Below are positions 21,323 through 33,400 of a stretch of 64,000 nt of DNA, piece by piece. The translations under genes and the position numbers were made by a program. Below the pieces are notes generated by a model. The model was not told the DNA's origin. It worked only from the letters and a program-made list of their open reading frames with translations, and made no database searches. Every line of letters starts with the position of its first letter. Position 1 is the first letter of the stretch. Source of the DNA: Zingiber officinale (Eukaryota; Streptophyta; Magnoliopsida; Zingiberales; Zingiberaceae); NCBI RefSeq assembly GCF_018446385.1, contig NC_056002.1:39817671-39881670 (forward strand). Reading direction: 5' to 3'.

Positions 21323-24300
21323 TTAATCCACTGTTTTAAAATACTTATCCCTCAAAATTGATACCATTACATCAATTCTAATCTTTTTCATGTCTTCTTG
21401 TTTGAAGTCCATCTTCATATCATATAGGAGACATCGAATGTATTACATCACAAAGAAGTCACAGTCAACGCTGTAAACAACAACAATTTTATGGTCAATA
21501 TTTTTTTATCAATAATTTATATTCACACTCTGTGCTCAATTTACCTTGCTTGTTGTTGTGGACATTCTATTGTGCGAGAGACTCATTTATCGAACGGATA
21601 ATGCCTTTCCAAATTTGGATGAATAGCAACAACGTGATCACGACTATATAATTTAAAATCTGATACCTAAAGATTGAAGAGGAAATTTCCATTTTCCATC
21701 AACTAGCATTTATATTAAAATACAACCATACACATTATTATTATTAGATGCTCACCGCTGCTTCAAATTCATATTTGTATTTACTTCCACTTGCTAGAGA
21801 ATTGTACTGATTGAACGTCATTGATTTGGTGTCCACCAGCAGCAAGTGGAAGTGTACATTATCACTGCACAAAGGTATAAATATATACCTTACCTCTTCA
21901 TCTCCTCTATCCGTCTTTATCAGGTGTTGGAAGGCAAACTTACTTGACGATTTCATTAATGACTACAAATATGAAAAGTCATACATACATAACCAAATAA
22001 TAAAAAAAATTCTAAATTTTACTATACTAAAATCAATTCCTTACTGTGAAGAATGTTGAACAATATATTGACTTGTTGTATGTGGTTCCAGACGGGAATG
22101 CCCCCCTAAATAGAATTTTACAATATGTGTCGATTACATCCCCTCTTGTAAACATCTCTCAATTCACACCAGATAAAAGGGAATACAAATTTAAACAAAA
22201 GGGTGGTTCCTCCTAAACTATATCATTTGTAAACCTACAAAGTAAACAAAACAGAGATTATTTTTACAAATTTAATTTTGATAACCTTAGCTCAAACGAT
22301 ACGAGAAGCATATAATAGTCTTGACTAATGTAATTTACATACTTTATTTCCTCCAAGACTTTTAACAAGTACGCCACCTCTTCGTTTTGTTTTTTTTTCT
22401 TGGAAGACTTAAATTGCTTCTTCACATACTATGCACACAAACAAAAAAACCAATTAGATAATCCATTAAATCTAACAAATTACAATGAAATTTGCAGATA
22501 TCGTCTTACAGCAATTGCTTGTTTCCTCATTTTGTCATATTTGGCAAACATATCTACATCCTTCTCTATCTCTTCATTAGATTTGTCTTCCATCAATTGT
22601 ACAATATTAATTTCTTCTTCCATTTCATCCAAATCAATTTTTCCTTTCCCCTTACCCACAAAAACATATTCTTTGACAACTTTTTTTCCTTCTCCTAGAC
22701 TTGTATCTTTCTCTGCAGGCTCACTTATTTGTATATTTCTACGCTGCCTCTTAAGTAAAGTTTTGAGCCACAATGGACTATCAATTGGAGTGTCCCTGTA
22801 ATCATAGCGACTTCTGTCACGTCCTCTCCTACTTCTTGTAGTAACACCTACATGTTCAATTTGAGGATCGTCTACAGGCTCGCTATATTGAGATTCCATG
22901 CCTTTATTTTCAACTATTTTAAGTAATTCTTTCACCCTCTCCTTCAATTACATGTTCTCCATTGTTAGCTCTTTAATTCTGTTTGCTTGAATAATGCAAT
23001 TACAACACTCCTTATTAATCTTCCTTCCTACTTCAGTGACTTCAATTTGTGATGCCTTCATTGCAGGTGGACTGTCAGCAACGCCAGCAAGGTTCTCAAC
23101 CAATGATTTTTCATCTTGGTTAGGGATTAGGTCAATCACAACCTATAAGAATATTAAACCACATGTTAAAACAAGAATTTTTAACCAAACTATAGTCAAA
23201 GTATTCAAAATTTACCTCTTCAGATGAGACTTTGTCAATCAATTCTCTCACCTTACTAATATGTGAAGGAATATTCCTCCACTTATTTATTCTTGCTCCT
23301 TTGATTTTGTATGGTTTTTGGATTGGAACATACTCCAAAAACCATGCCTGATTCACCATCACAAGAGTTAACTATTTTAAAAATGTCCGCAAAATATTAA
23401 AAAATTTCACATAAATTATACACTTACTGCCAAAAGACCAGCAAATCCCTTTAGGTAAGGGAGGTTTGTGTTAGACTGTTTTGTCTCAGTTGATGAAAAT
23501 ATGTCCCCAATCTTAGGTAATTATGGAGCCATAAATTCATGGATTGCTTCAACCCAGTTGAATCTATCAAGATTCTCAAAATCATCTACTATATCTATAA
23601 GATTTAACGGTACCTTATATGTACTAGGAGAAAATAAGACACAAACAAATATATACAAAATATAGAATTTGCAAAATAATAAAACATCATCTTCGCCTTC
23701 AACGCGATTGCCATAAAATTTAAACAACTCCTCAATTCTTGATCTAGTAGCTTCTTTTTTGTTTGAGAAGTAAGTTAGAAAGAGGTCACTGGATGCTTTA
23801 GCTGAATTGATCGGAATTGACGCTCCACGGTCTGCAATACCAAGCAGCAATGAAACGTCTCCTCTTGTGAAGCCAACCGGAACACCTGACCAAGTTAAAT
23901 TATTATTAGACTTCTACCAACACATACAAAAGTACCAGGAACACCGTCGACATGATACGGTGTCATATCAGTCCCACGTTGGGCCTGATACAACATCGTA
24001 TCAGGTCCAGGTTTAGCAAAACATTAAATTTTACCATGTAACTACTTTGTGATTAAAATACAAAATTATTGATTGTACCTGAGAATCTAAAGGTTTGACT
24101 ACTTGAATCCCAATTTTGAAATATATTTACCAAAATCCCACGGATGTGCTGCATATAAAGGGTGTCTGTTTGATCAGCACTATGTGTCGGTCATGTAAAA
24201 TAACAGACCCTTCATGCGTTCCTTTCTTCGTAAATGGTTGAAAAAAACTTTTAAAGTGACCGAGGACACTGTTCCAATGCAATTTCTGGCCAACATCAAC

Positions 24301-24443
24301 TAAACCCTATACTTTATAAAAATAAAAAATTAAAATCATACTATTTCAGCTTCTCAAGATTACATAATTTGTAAAATGATAACCTTTATAGCTAATTGAT
24401 GTGGAGAGGATGATGATGCACCCGATCGACGTCTTTGCACCAT
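21323..24443 (-). pseudogene. Ulp1-like C48 cysteine peptidase gene 2 of the MULE, decayed
   Basis: Divergent paralogue of gene 1, convergent with it across the array. Likely start ATG at 24443 (MVQRRRSGASSSSPHQLAIK). Recognisable pieces in order: QKLHWNSVLGHFKSFFQ near 24290; NIFQNWDSS near 24110; LLLGIADRGASIPINSAKASSDLF...IDIVDDFENLDRFNWVEAIHEFM (23850-23521); WFLEYVPI...INKWRNIPSHI (23350-23220); a Lys/Glu-rich linker (23139-22480); the peptidase His box YIFIPLCSDNVHFHLLLVD with QYNSLAS (21956-21744); CPQQQAS at 21570; and after an intron VDCDFFVM-stop-YIR (near 21470), ending at 21323. Asn again replaces the usual Asp. At least one frameshift (about 24240) and one TAA make it a pseudogene. 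The motif TATCAGTCCCACGTTGGGCC sits in an intron (23966). Confidence 0.75.
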
Positions 24444-24740
24444 TATGATACTAGCTGATTGATGTAAACCCTAGAATCCTTCACTGTTGGCATGCGAACA
24501 ATCCTGGTTTTTAATTGAACTGAAATGCTTGATGCCGCTTAAGAAACACTCGAGCTCACTAAACTAGGGTTTCACAAGAGGGAACTGCACTCGCATGTCA
24601 CGAAGAGGGAGGTACACTAATGATCGAATTTATTTTTTAAAATCAAAGTAATTCAAAAATGTGATTCGAATGCCTGAGAAATGATGACTGATCAAAGGAG
24701 ATTGGCGAAAGGACTATATTCGGTATTACACATCATTTAC

Positions 24741-24813
24741 CTGTGCCTTTTGATAAATATCAAACGGTGATACGCTTTTTGATAAATACATTAAACCTAG
24801 TACGTCATTTGAT
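24741..24813 (-). repeat. MULE right terminal inverted repeat
   Basis: Inverted partner of 10238-10310. It contains three TTTGATAAAT motifs at about 24749, 24778 and 24808, spaced roughly 30 bp, like iterated protein-binding sites. Confidence 0.8.
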
Positions 24814-25490
24814 AAATTGCCGAAGCTACAAACAACCTACCCAACGTTGTCAGATTGATATAGGTTGAAAATTTTAAATTTAAATGATGAATTAGGCAAA
24901 TCAAGTATAGGAGCCCACTAAAAAATAAAAATTATATATACAGAAATTTTTAAAAAGTTAATTTAGATTGTGGATCCAATAGAACAAACTTATAGAATTT
25001 TTCATTTTAATTTTAAATTTTAGAAAAAAAAAATTTCTCAATCCGCAGACTAACTCAAGCTCTCACATGTCACGAGCTCAAACCGATCACATCGTTTGAA
25101 CTAGTCTTTAAATATATTAATAAAATCTCAATCCAACATATTTAAATTGTTTAATAGGATAAATCAACTCTATAAGCCCAACTTATAAAGCTCTAAATCT
25201 ATCATGGATAAAAAGTGCTATCGGATAGGATTTGGGAGAGATAAAAAGAGAGTGATTAATATGATCCTAAATAAATATATTCAAATAACTCTTCTAAAAT
25301 TTTATTTGACTATATATATTCAAACAACCATCATCATCCTACAACACGAGTATCAAAATCTTAACATCTTGAGATAAAATCGCTCAAACATGATTACGAT
25401 TTTACTTTTAAAAATAAAAAATAAAATTTTCTTAGTTTTTTATTTCTATCGGCCTAAAAAGAGAAATATTATATAAAAGTATTTGGTTAA
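24814..25490. other. AT-rich spacer
   Basis: No gene seen. AATAAATATATT...AAATAA around 25268 resembles a stretch at 26690, which could be remnants of paired LTRs flanking the gypsy fragment between them. Confidence 0.35.
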
Positions 25491-25499
25491 CTCCAACAC

Positions 25500-26700
25500 T
25501 GTGGTGGAAAACTTTAGCAACAAATTGGAGATCCTACAAGACAAGCCGATTCCCCTTATCGGAGAAGTAGAGATCCTACCAAATTTATTTTGAAAGCCAA
25601 AAGATATTTCTTCTCATGACACGTCAAAGGATTCCAAGATGGAGATGACATATTTTTCATCTCAATAAGGAAGCTCTCCGATGGTATCAATATTCAAATC
25701 ATGTCATGGATATGTAACACAGGAGTTTGTAGATGATTTTCACACTTATTTCACCCCTTCAGAGAATGGCAATGCAGATGAGTTATTCAAAATTCAATAT
25801 ATCATTAATAATAAATATCCTAGTCGCTTTCTTTAACTCTTCAACTAAACTCATTCAGTCCGAATGAAAATTATTGAATACTTTTATTGAAAGGCTTTAT
25901 CCTAACATTCAAAAAGAGATTAAGACATACCCTCCTTATACTAGAAAAATTGCATTATCCTTTGCATGATTGCCAAAGAGAAAATCAATGAAACAGCACA
26001 AAGAAATAACAAGTGACACTGAAATCATCAATATACACGAAAGAACATATTGATCATTGAACAAATAGAGGACTCAAAGAAAGAAGATCTCAATGAAGGT
26101 AAACTACAAGAAAATGTCAATGAAGTATTAAATGCCACTGATAATATCAGTTCATGCCTTAGAAGAGTTATGACCTCAACAAATGAAGGTAAAAGAACAA
26201 CAAAATAGTTATAAAGGTGATTCATATCAAGATCTAAACTTTAATAGTGATAGGAAGAATTCATCTATCACAATCATCGCAACATCTACAACAATCACTA
26301 CTTTCATCATTCAAGAGAACAAAACAGCAATACTTTGCCATCATCAACAACATAAGACATGAAGTATTTTTTTTATCATAGTTCAATAAGAGCTCGACAC
26401 AAGTCTAAGAGAAGAAAAATTCAATGTAAACACTGCTCTTACAAAAAAAAAAAAAAAAAAAAGGAAAAGATTGCATGGTCATAAACTTTCAATGAAGATC
26501 CAACACACTATACCTCACCATCAAAAGGAATTTTTGGGACTCAAGAAAGAATCATAAAAAATTATTTATCTTCATCAAAAAGAGGTTTCAATTAATTTAC
26601 ATTAAGAAGATAATTTATACAAATAATAAAAAAAAGATAATCTTGAGGACAATGTTGTTTTGAAGGATGATGGAACGATACGATTCCCAAATAAATATAT
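25500..26700 (+). pseudogene. degenerate Ty3/gypsy gag remnant
   Basis: Plus-strand coding scraps in changing frames: EALRWYQYSNH near 25670, FHTYFTPSENGNADELFKI near 25740, FIERLYPNIQKEIKTYPPYTRKIALSFA near 25880-25970, and the phrase GAGGACAATGTTGTTTTGAA near 26643, which is typical of the end of plant gypsy polyproteins. Many stops and frameshifts and an A-run (26440-26460) interrupt it. No protease, reverse transcriptase or integrase was seen, so most of pol appears deleted. The rest, to 26930, is AT-rich. Confidence 0.55.
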
Positions 26701-26933
26701 TAAAATAATCATTTAAAAATATTATCTTTAGAATAAGTCAATTTATTATTATTTTTTATATTGACAAAGCATTCTTATATGTATATATATAGAGAGCCAT
26801 TATATAATCTTTTTGGAAACAATGACGTAGCACCAGTTAATCAAATCATTTTAATTATGGGAGATTGTTTCCCTCGAAATGATCATCTCATCCTTTTACT
26901 TTTCCTCAAGAGATAGGATATAGGTACCTATCA

Positions 26934-27233
26934 GTGATAGTCATAACAACGGTGATCCTGGGCTGGATCACCATCAAGATCACCTACAAGCCCTGCATCG
27001 AGCAAGGTCACGACGCCATCGACCACGCCTTCAACCTCAACTACAACCCGGACTCAGCCCATAAGCCCTCCCCCGCCGCCACCAACAAGCCCCTCCTCAG
27101 TGATGGCCAACCTGCCCCCTCTGCTCCGCCCACCAACATGATCATCGGACCAGAGAAGGGAACCATGATCCGTGTCTTTTGTAAGATTGGTTTCCTTGTC
27201 ACTATTGTGTGGATCTACATATGCTTTACTTGA
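26934..27233 (+). CDS. orphan GC-rich reading frame, possible exon of a small membrane protein
   Basis: Function not recognised. The 99-codon frame stands out as a GC-rich island (26940-27175) in AT-rich surroundings. It begins with a hydrophobic stretch (VIVITTVILGWITIKITY, a likely membrane segment) followed by a soluble Pro/Ala/Asp-rich tail (KPCIEQGHDAIDHAFNLNYNPD...KPLLSDGQPAPSAPP). The sequence CTATCAG just before 26935 could be a splice acceptor, so this may be the last exon of a gene whose first exon is elsewhere or lost. After VF at ~27178 composition drops and the frame may be intronic. The FANCD2 gene ends 190 bp away on the other strand. Confidence 0.35.
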   Translation: MIVITTVILGWITIKITYKPCIEQGHDAIDHAFNLNYNPDSAHKPSPAATNKPLLSDGQPAPSAPPTNMIIGPEKGTMIRVFCKIGFLVTIVWIYICFT

Positions 27234-27422
27234 TCTCGATGTTATAATTAAATTCAAATGTTTTGATGAGTTCATAATCTAATCCAAATACAACTCCAAT
27301 TTGCTCCTATGGACTTCATTGATTCAAAATTCATTAGAAACAAAATCCAATCTTTAGAGGTTTAACAAGTACAATGCAATATTTTGGGTAGACTTGTACT
27401 GACCAGTGAAGAAAGCACAATG

Positions 27423-30400
27423 TGTCAGTCATCATCTTGTTGGTCGCCAAGATCTTCAACCTCAATTGCCCTTTGTGCTGGGCCAATGCTGTTGTTATCT
27501 TCATCGCTATTCTCCATCTCTTGTGGCATGCCATCTTCTCCATTGTCGTAGACCTGGGAACTCACCACTTGCCCGGAGAGGTCCTTGTGCTTCAGATTTC
27601 CTGTCATTGTAGTTAAAATGGCAAAAACCAAAGAATCGAATGAGATGAATGTGTTGGCAAGTGGACATTATGTTGCATGATAGCTTACCCATCCAGAAAG
27701 TGCAGTTACTGGGTGTGCTGTGAAGAAGAGCCTTGACATGGAACAAGAAGCGCTCCATGGACCTCTTGGTAGCAGGAACCTTGCTTGTCACCATTGTTCT
27801 TTTCAATCCCTTGATAAAGAAGATGATTATTTATCAAAACATAAAGACAATCGATCAAATTTGTCAAATTCCTTAACAACTTGCCTTTGCTTCAGAGCAT
27901 ATTGTTTGGATGGTTCTGGTTCCTTTTTGTAGCTCTTTCACCTTCAAGGAAGTTGGCATCATATAGCTAGCAAGCATCGACAAGGTACGAAGAACATGAA
28001 CTTACTAATTCAAGTATTATATCATTGTGCGCCTGGAATTGATCTTGTAGGAAGTCAAAAACTGAAAAAACAACCATTATAACTATTTGTTTCACTCAAC
28101 AGCTGAATTACTTGCAGAACTAGAATTACATACCTTTCAGGAATCTATCCATATATTTGCCTCCATACTTGACTGCCATGGCATGGACAACTACCTGTAT
28201 CATAACAAGTAGTCATAAATATGTCCTATCATGCCATACTAGAGTTAATGAGGAAATATTAACCATGAAAACATAGAAATAACAACACAGACAGCATAAA
28301 GCTCTTAAATGCATTTCAATACCTTATCATGGACCTTGCACATATTAACTAATGCAACCACGACATTCACTGTTTGTCGTAGTTTTATTATGAGTGGTTT
28401 GGCTGCTTCCCCTTGTATGTATCTCCTAGACCTCCCTGTGACTTCCTTCACCTGCAAGGAAACAACAATTATATCCTGGATGACAATTTAGACTTGCTCA
28501 TATTCTACTTGATACATGTACTGACCGTGTTGCTTAGAATTGAGAGGTTCTCCTCATGCTGCATCAAGTGAAAGTCTTTAAGATCATGAATTGTACAAAA
28601 GAAATTCAGGTGCCTTTATGAAGAATAAGCAGGGAATACGAACCAATACTCGGTACCATATTAGGAACATCATAGGCGATAAAGTTGGGAAGCCATTCAT
28701 GGCTTCCTGTGTATTTGTAGCTCTGTGTGAAGGGACCTAAAACAGTGAAGAAGGTTCTTATAAACGAGAGTTTAGGTTGACTAACAATAAAGGAATCTCA
28801 TGAGGTGTTCTACTATGATATCTCTGGAAAAGGTATACAAAGCAAACTAGGTCCAATGAAGTATTTAGAATACAAAATTCAACCACCTGAGGTAAAACTT
28901 TGCATGCTAGTTCATCAAGTAGTTCAGAAGTGGACTCGCTATATTTGAGGTATATTTGGAGTATCTTCTGTATCATATCACCCTGAAAGTGAGGAAAGGA
29001 GTTAGGAAGCATGAACAAGGAGTAACAAGATAGGCAAACAACCTAGATTTACCCTATTTTTATTTCCTTTGTCACTGTCCTCTTTGCATGGATCTTGCAA
29101 TAAAAGCTTCCGCGAAGATAGAGCAAGCCTGCTTCTTAGAAAACCAACAGCGCATTCAGAGGATTCCTCGTCATTTCTCTTCCCATTTCTTTCCCGACAT
29201 GGCTCAGTAAGCATAACATAGGAGTTCACAATCGACTCAAGGGTAACTAATGCTTCTGATGCCAAGGTAAAGGAGAATGAAAATGCTGCATTACAAAAGT
29301 CTTGTGTATATCAAGCTGTCTCCAAAATTTTACATAATGATGTACATGAGCTGAGCAAATGAATCATCACCAATGTCCATGATGCCCTCATAAAAAGCAA
29401 ATGCGCCACAGTATAAGTAATCTATGCTTCCAGGGGTTGGCAATGGCTTGATGGTGAACAAGAACTGATCCAATTTCTCAATCGGCTGAAATGCTTCTAG
29501 CATGTCCCTCAGAACTGACAAGTTTGTCTTGAGGAAGAGGTCTGGCATGCTAAGCAACTACAACAAAAAAAACACTTAACACATTCCCCTCGGCAAAGAC
29601 TATCAACTACAATTCAAAATAGTACCTTGCTGTAGCAATAAAGAACTTCTTTAAATACAGAAGTAGCAACTGAAATTTTTGAAACCGATATGTATGGTAA
29701 ATCTGGATTTCCAGCAGCTAATGAACTGGATTTCCAGTGGTCTTCACATGATTCTGATCCTATAAGCTCATGAGTCATACAAATATTTATAAACCTAATT
29801 TGAAAAGAATTTCTATAACTAAAATGTTGTTGAACTTACCATATTGAAGAAATGAGACAGCAGAATCTAGATGTTTCTTTAGGCTGGTAAACAGTGATCT
29901 AACCCTATTCAAAAACTCACCAGTTGCCATTCTGGTGTAACCAGCTAGTGTCTTCACTGAGCAAGTTGTGGTAAGTTTGCTGGAGGGACTCAAATACTCC
30001 AATTTGGAATTAAAATCCCTGATAAGATAGAGATGCAACGGTAGCTAAAGAAAAGTATACATCAGTGCACATCAATGAACAAAAATAAACAGGGAATAAA
30101 CATGTGACAAAGAAAAAAGGATTCTTGGATTGTTTATAGTACCTCAGCCAAGGAATCAGAGCAGCAGGAATCTTGTTTCTGTTATGGACAATAAACAAAC
30201 CAGCATTGATAAGAACCAAAATAAGAAATGAACATTAAGAACTATTGTATAGTGTATTGTAGATAATGTAGAAAAGCATCTCATGAAGCCAAACAATAGC
30301 TAAGTGTATCAAGAAATCACTCTTAAATGAATTGACTAGAAGATACAATCATATCTGGAATTTCCTGAGCTTTGGTCATGCTTTATATACCGAACAACAA

Positions 30401-33400
30401 TAATATTATGTTAATTAGAATAATGACAGTCAAAATACTGGTGTAAGAAAACTGGACATAAGGTTAGATACAATCTAGTTGTAACTTGTAACTTAGATTT
30501 CTTACAACCTGATGCCCTAAGCTTAAGGTTAGATTCCTTTTAAAAGGATTATATCCAACATGCTGGATTCCTTTAAAAAGAAACCAGTGTTGGATTAAGA
30601 AAACATACCTTGCTTGAAAAGATCTAGAATATACCACATGTGAGAATGAAGGTTTTAGACAATATGCGGTTCATAAGGCATATAAAAAAAATGTGGTTGA
30701 CCCAGTACATCCTGCATTTATGATATATGGAGGTACATGCAGGAGCATAAGCAGTCTATTAAATTAGTGAAAATATTTATATCGATGTCTAATGTGATTA
30801 CCACTTTCAAAGAAAGTGTTTAAAACAACAATTACAAGATACAAGCTACTAAAGTGGATAGCTTAAGGTTCTAAGTCAACTTGGTTCAGTTTAAATTGGT
30901 TTATATTAACCAAATAAGGTTTTTTTAATTACATATGCAGCCTCCATATACCTTATGTGACTTTACATAGTTGTTATGTGGTCTCATTCAAAATATGCCT
31001 AGGCAATTGCATATGCAGGACAAGTGAGGCCTTTCTAAAACCATACATATTAATGCTCTACATAGGCCCAACTATTATGAGGTCAGAAATAAACTATTGG
31101 ATTAGGAGGAAATAAATCAACCAATAACAGTAGGATGTAATCTAAACATGCCACAAAGTAAACTATCATAAAACAAAGAAATCATGAGGAAAGCAAGACA
31201 CATGGTTTCTAATTTTCATGTGTACCTCAGAAAAGCTCAATATGGATAGGCAATCAACAAGAAGAGGTCTGAATTTGAATCTTTGTGATTCCAAGCAAAT
31301 AGGCTTTTCTGAGATATCAACTAGCCCAAGTTCATTACAACCAGCAATCTCATTTTCCTGACAATGAGGCCTGTTGGATGTTGCACCTGAAGAACCTGCA
31401 CTTGAAACTTCCTGACTTTCAATTGCCCCTGCTCTTCTCAATACATCCATGATGGTAGGCTGTCGGAGTTTTCCATTAGCATCTGGTTTTTCTACCATCA
31501 TTGAATCTTTTTTCTGTTTTTGGTTTTTGTCATGCAAAATACTAGGCGTGCTCTTTTTTCCCTTTGATTTTGTATTGTCACGCCTGCTGAAAGATGAGCC
31601 ATAGTGTTCCGCAGAATAACGGAGTTCAGGTAGCGATAAAGGGTAACACTTGAGATAAGCATTCAACAATCCCTCCAATAAACTGTACGAAGGGTACTTC
31701 TGTTAGGATTACATCAAACAAATAACACTTAACTGATTTACAAAACATATAATAAAGCTTCCAGAGAATTTGAAACATGTTACCTTTGAGATTCATATCA
31801 ACCAAAATCCCCACAAACCACTCAAGCAATCATAAGAATAAGTTCATTCATGATTTTGATTGTCACACTCCGTCAATTTTCTCAGCCCTACACTGCATGT
31901 TCCCTTCGTCTTCATTAACTAACAGATCCTGGTAGAATTTTATCTTTGATATCTAGAATAGAGCTTGGATATTATATTTTTTAGTAGTTTGCTATCGGTT
32001 TGAATATTTGGGTTAGTACACTAAATGAAGTCGGAGCAGTTGCACTGCCACCGAATACATATTTCTATTTACTCTAGTAATCTTGAATTAAGTATTGATA
32101 TGATATATAATGATTAAGTAATTGAGTTAAGCAGATACAAGAATAGTAGTTTGGCGTCATATACTGACATATTAGTGATTTAGCATATGTTGTGAAATCA
32201 TATAAATGAAGCACTGTCCTCCTCTACAGATCCAGGTAACAATTCTCTCTTCCTGCCCTAGTTGTATAAAAGATTGACAGACAACTTATATATCAATTTA
32301 TTTGTGCTTATTGCTGGAACGCAAATGTAGTTAGTTATCACAAATAGAGTTATGCATTGGCAATATCAATCAGTGTAAATTGACCTTGGATGAGACACTG
32401 TAAGTAAAACAGTACTCTTGATCTGATCTAAAGTTGAAAATGTTGACTAATTTAATACTCACACCAAGTTTCTCAAGCGCTTCATGATTTTTGGCACTAG
32501 CTCTTCACTTGGAAAATGGGATATTGAACCCACTCTACCAATGATTTGTGTACTGAAGGCATTAAGCTGCAAGTGCATCATTAAACATCCTAAGCATAAT
32601 CATATAATAAAGCCACCAGAAATTAACAAGATAAAAAAAAATACCAGCTCCCTTATCCAATTTATTGCATAGTAGATGGAGGAACATATGATCCATTTCT
32701 GCTTATCTGTGAGTTTTTTCCCATCTGCTCCAACCAAGAACTGCTGCAGTGCAAGAAAAAAAACATCAATTATCGATCAACTTTTCTCACTTATGATTTT
32801 ATTTAATCGTCACCTTCTTTTCCTACTAACATGAGATCCTGATAAAAATGCAAAGAACACAATAATCCTCAGAGGCTTACAGGAAGGTGAACTTTTTATG
32901 CCAGTGACAACCTTTAAGTCATAGTCTACATCGAGTGGCCAAGATATATGCTCAAAGGACTAAGATATATGCTCAAAGGACTGTCACACTCAACATATGT
33001 ATATATGCTATCGGACTAAGATGCTACTGGAAATGCAGGCTAAATACATTAAAAAGAACCTTTTTTCCATCGGAGATGATTAAAAAAATGTAGATTTCCA
33101 CCCAAGGTTTAAAATTTCGACCCGTACCGAGGTTTCAGTATTGGACCGGAACAATACGGTTTTGGTACCGTATCGTGCCGTGTCGATATAGTTTCAATAT
33201 TTTTTTTAATAAAAAATTATATTAAATAAAAAACAAAATATTTAACATAAATATTTAAAAAATAAACAATATAAAAAATAATCTTTAAAAAAGGAAAAAG
33301 ATATGAAAATAGATAAATAAATTAATTAAAAATTTTAAATTAAAATAAATGAAATATAAAATTAATTAGATAATTTTATTAGGGTTTAACAAAATCTCTT

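Larger units (their letters stand above)
10238..24813 (+). mobile_element. large Mutator-like element (MULE) with transposase, two Ulp1-like peptidase genes and an internal palindrome array
   Basis: A 14.6-kb unit bounded by 73-bp terminal inverted repeats (10238-10310 and 24741-24813; 60 of 73 positions identical, no gaps, twelve of the thirteen differences transitions). Inside, in order: palindrome block (10968-11077), MURA-type transposase (+), one inverted copy of a ~400-bp unit (13735-14140), Ulp1-like gene 1 (+), seven tandem copies of the unit (17470-20961), Ulp1-like gene 2 (-). MULEs that carry Ulp1-like C48 peptidase genes are known in plants, as are foldback elements associated with such genes. 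Assigning everything to one element rests on the paired ends and the shared GGGCCTGATAT motif. No 9-bp target duplication was seen next to the repeat ends. Confidence 0.75.

Noticed and set aside
10220-24830. A 9-bp target-site duplication flanking the MULE
   Set aside because: The bases just outside both terminal repeats were compared by eye and do not match. Either the true ends are a few bases away or the flanks have diverged.
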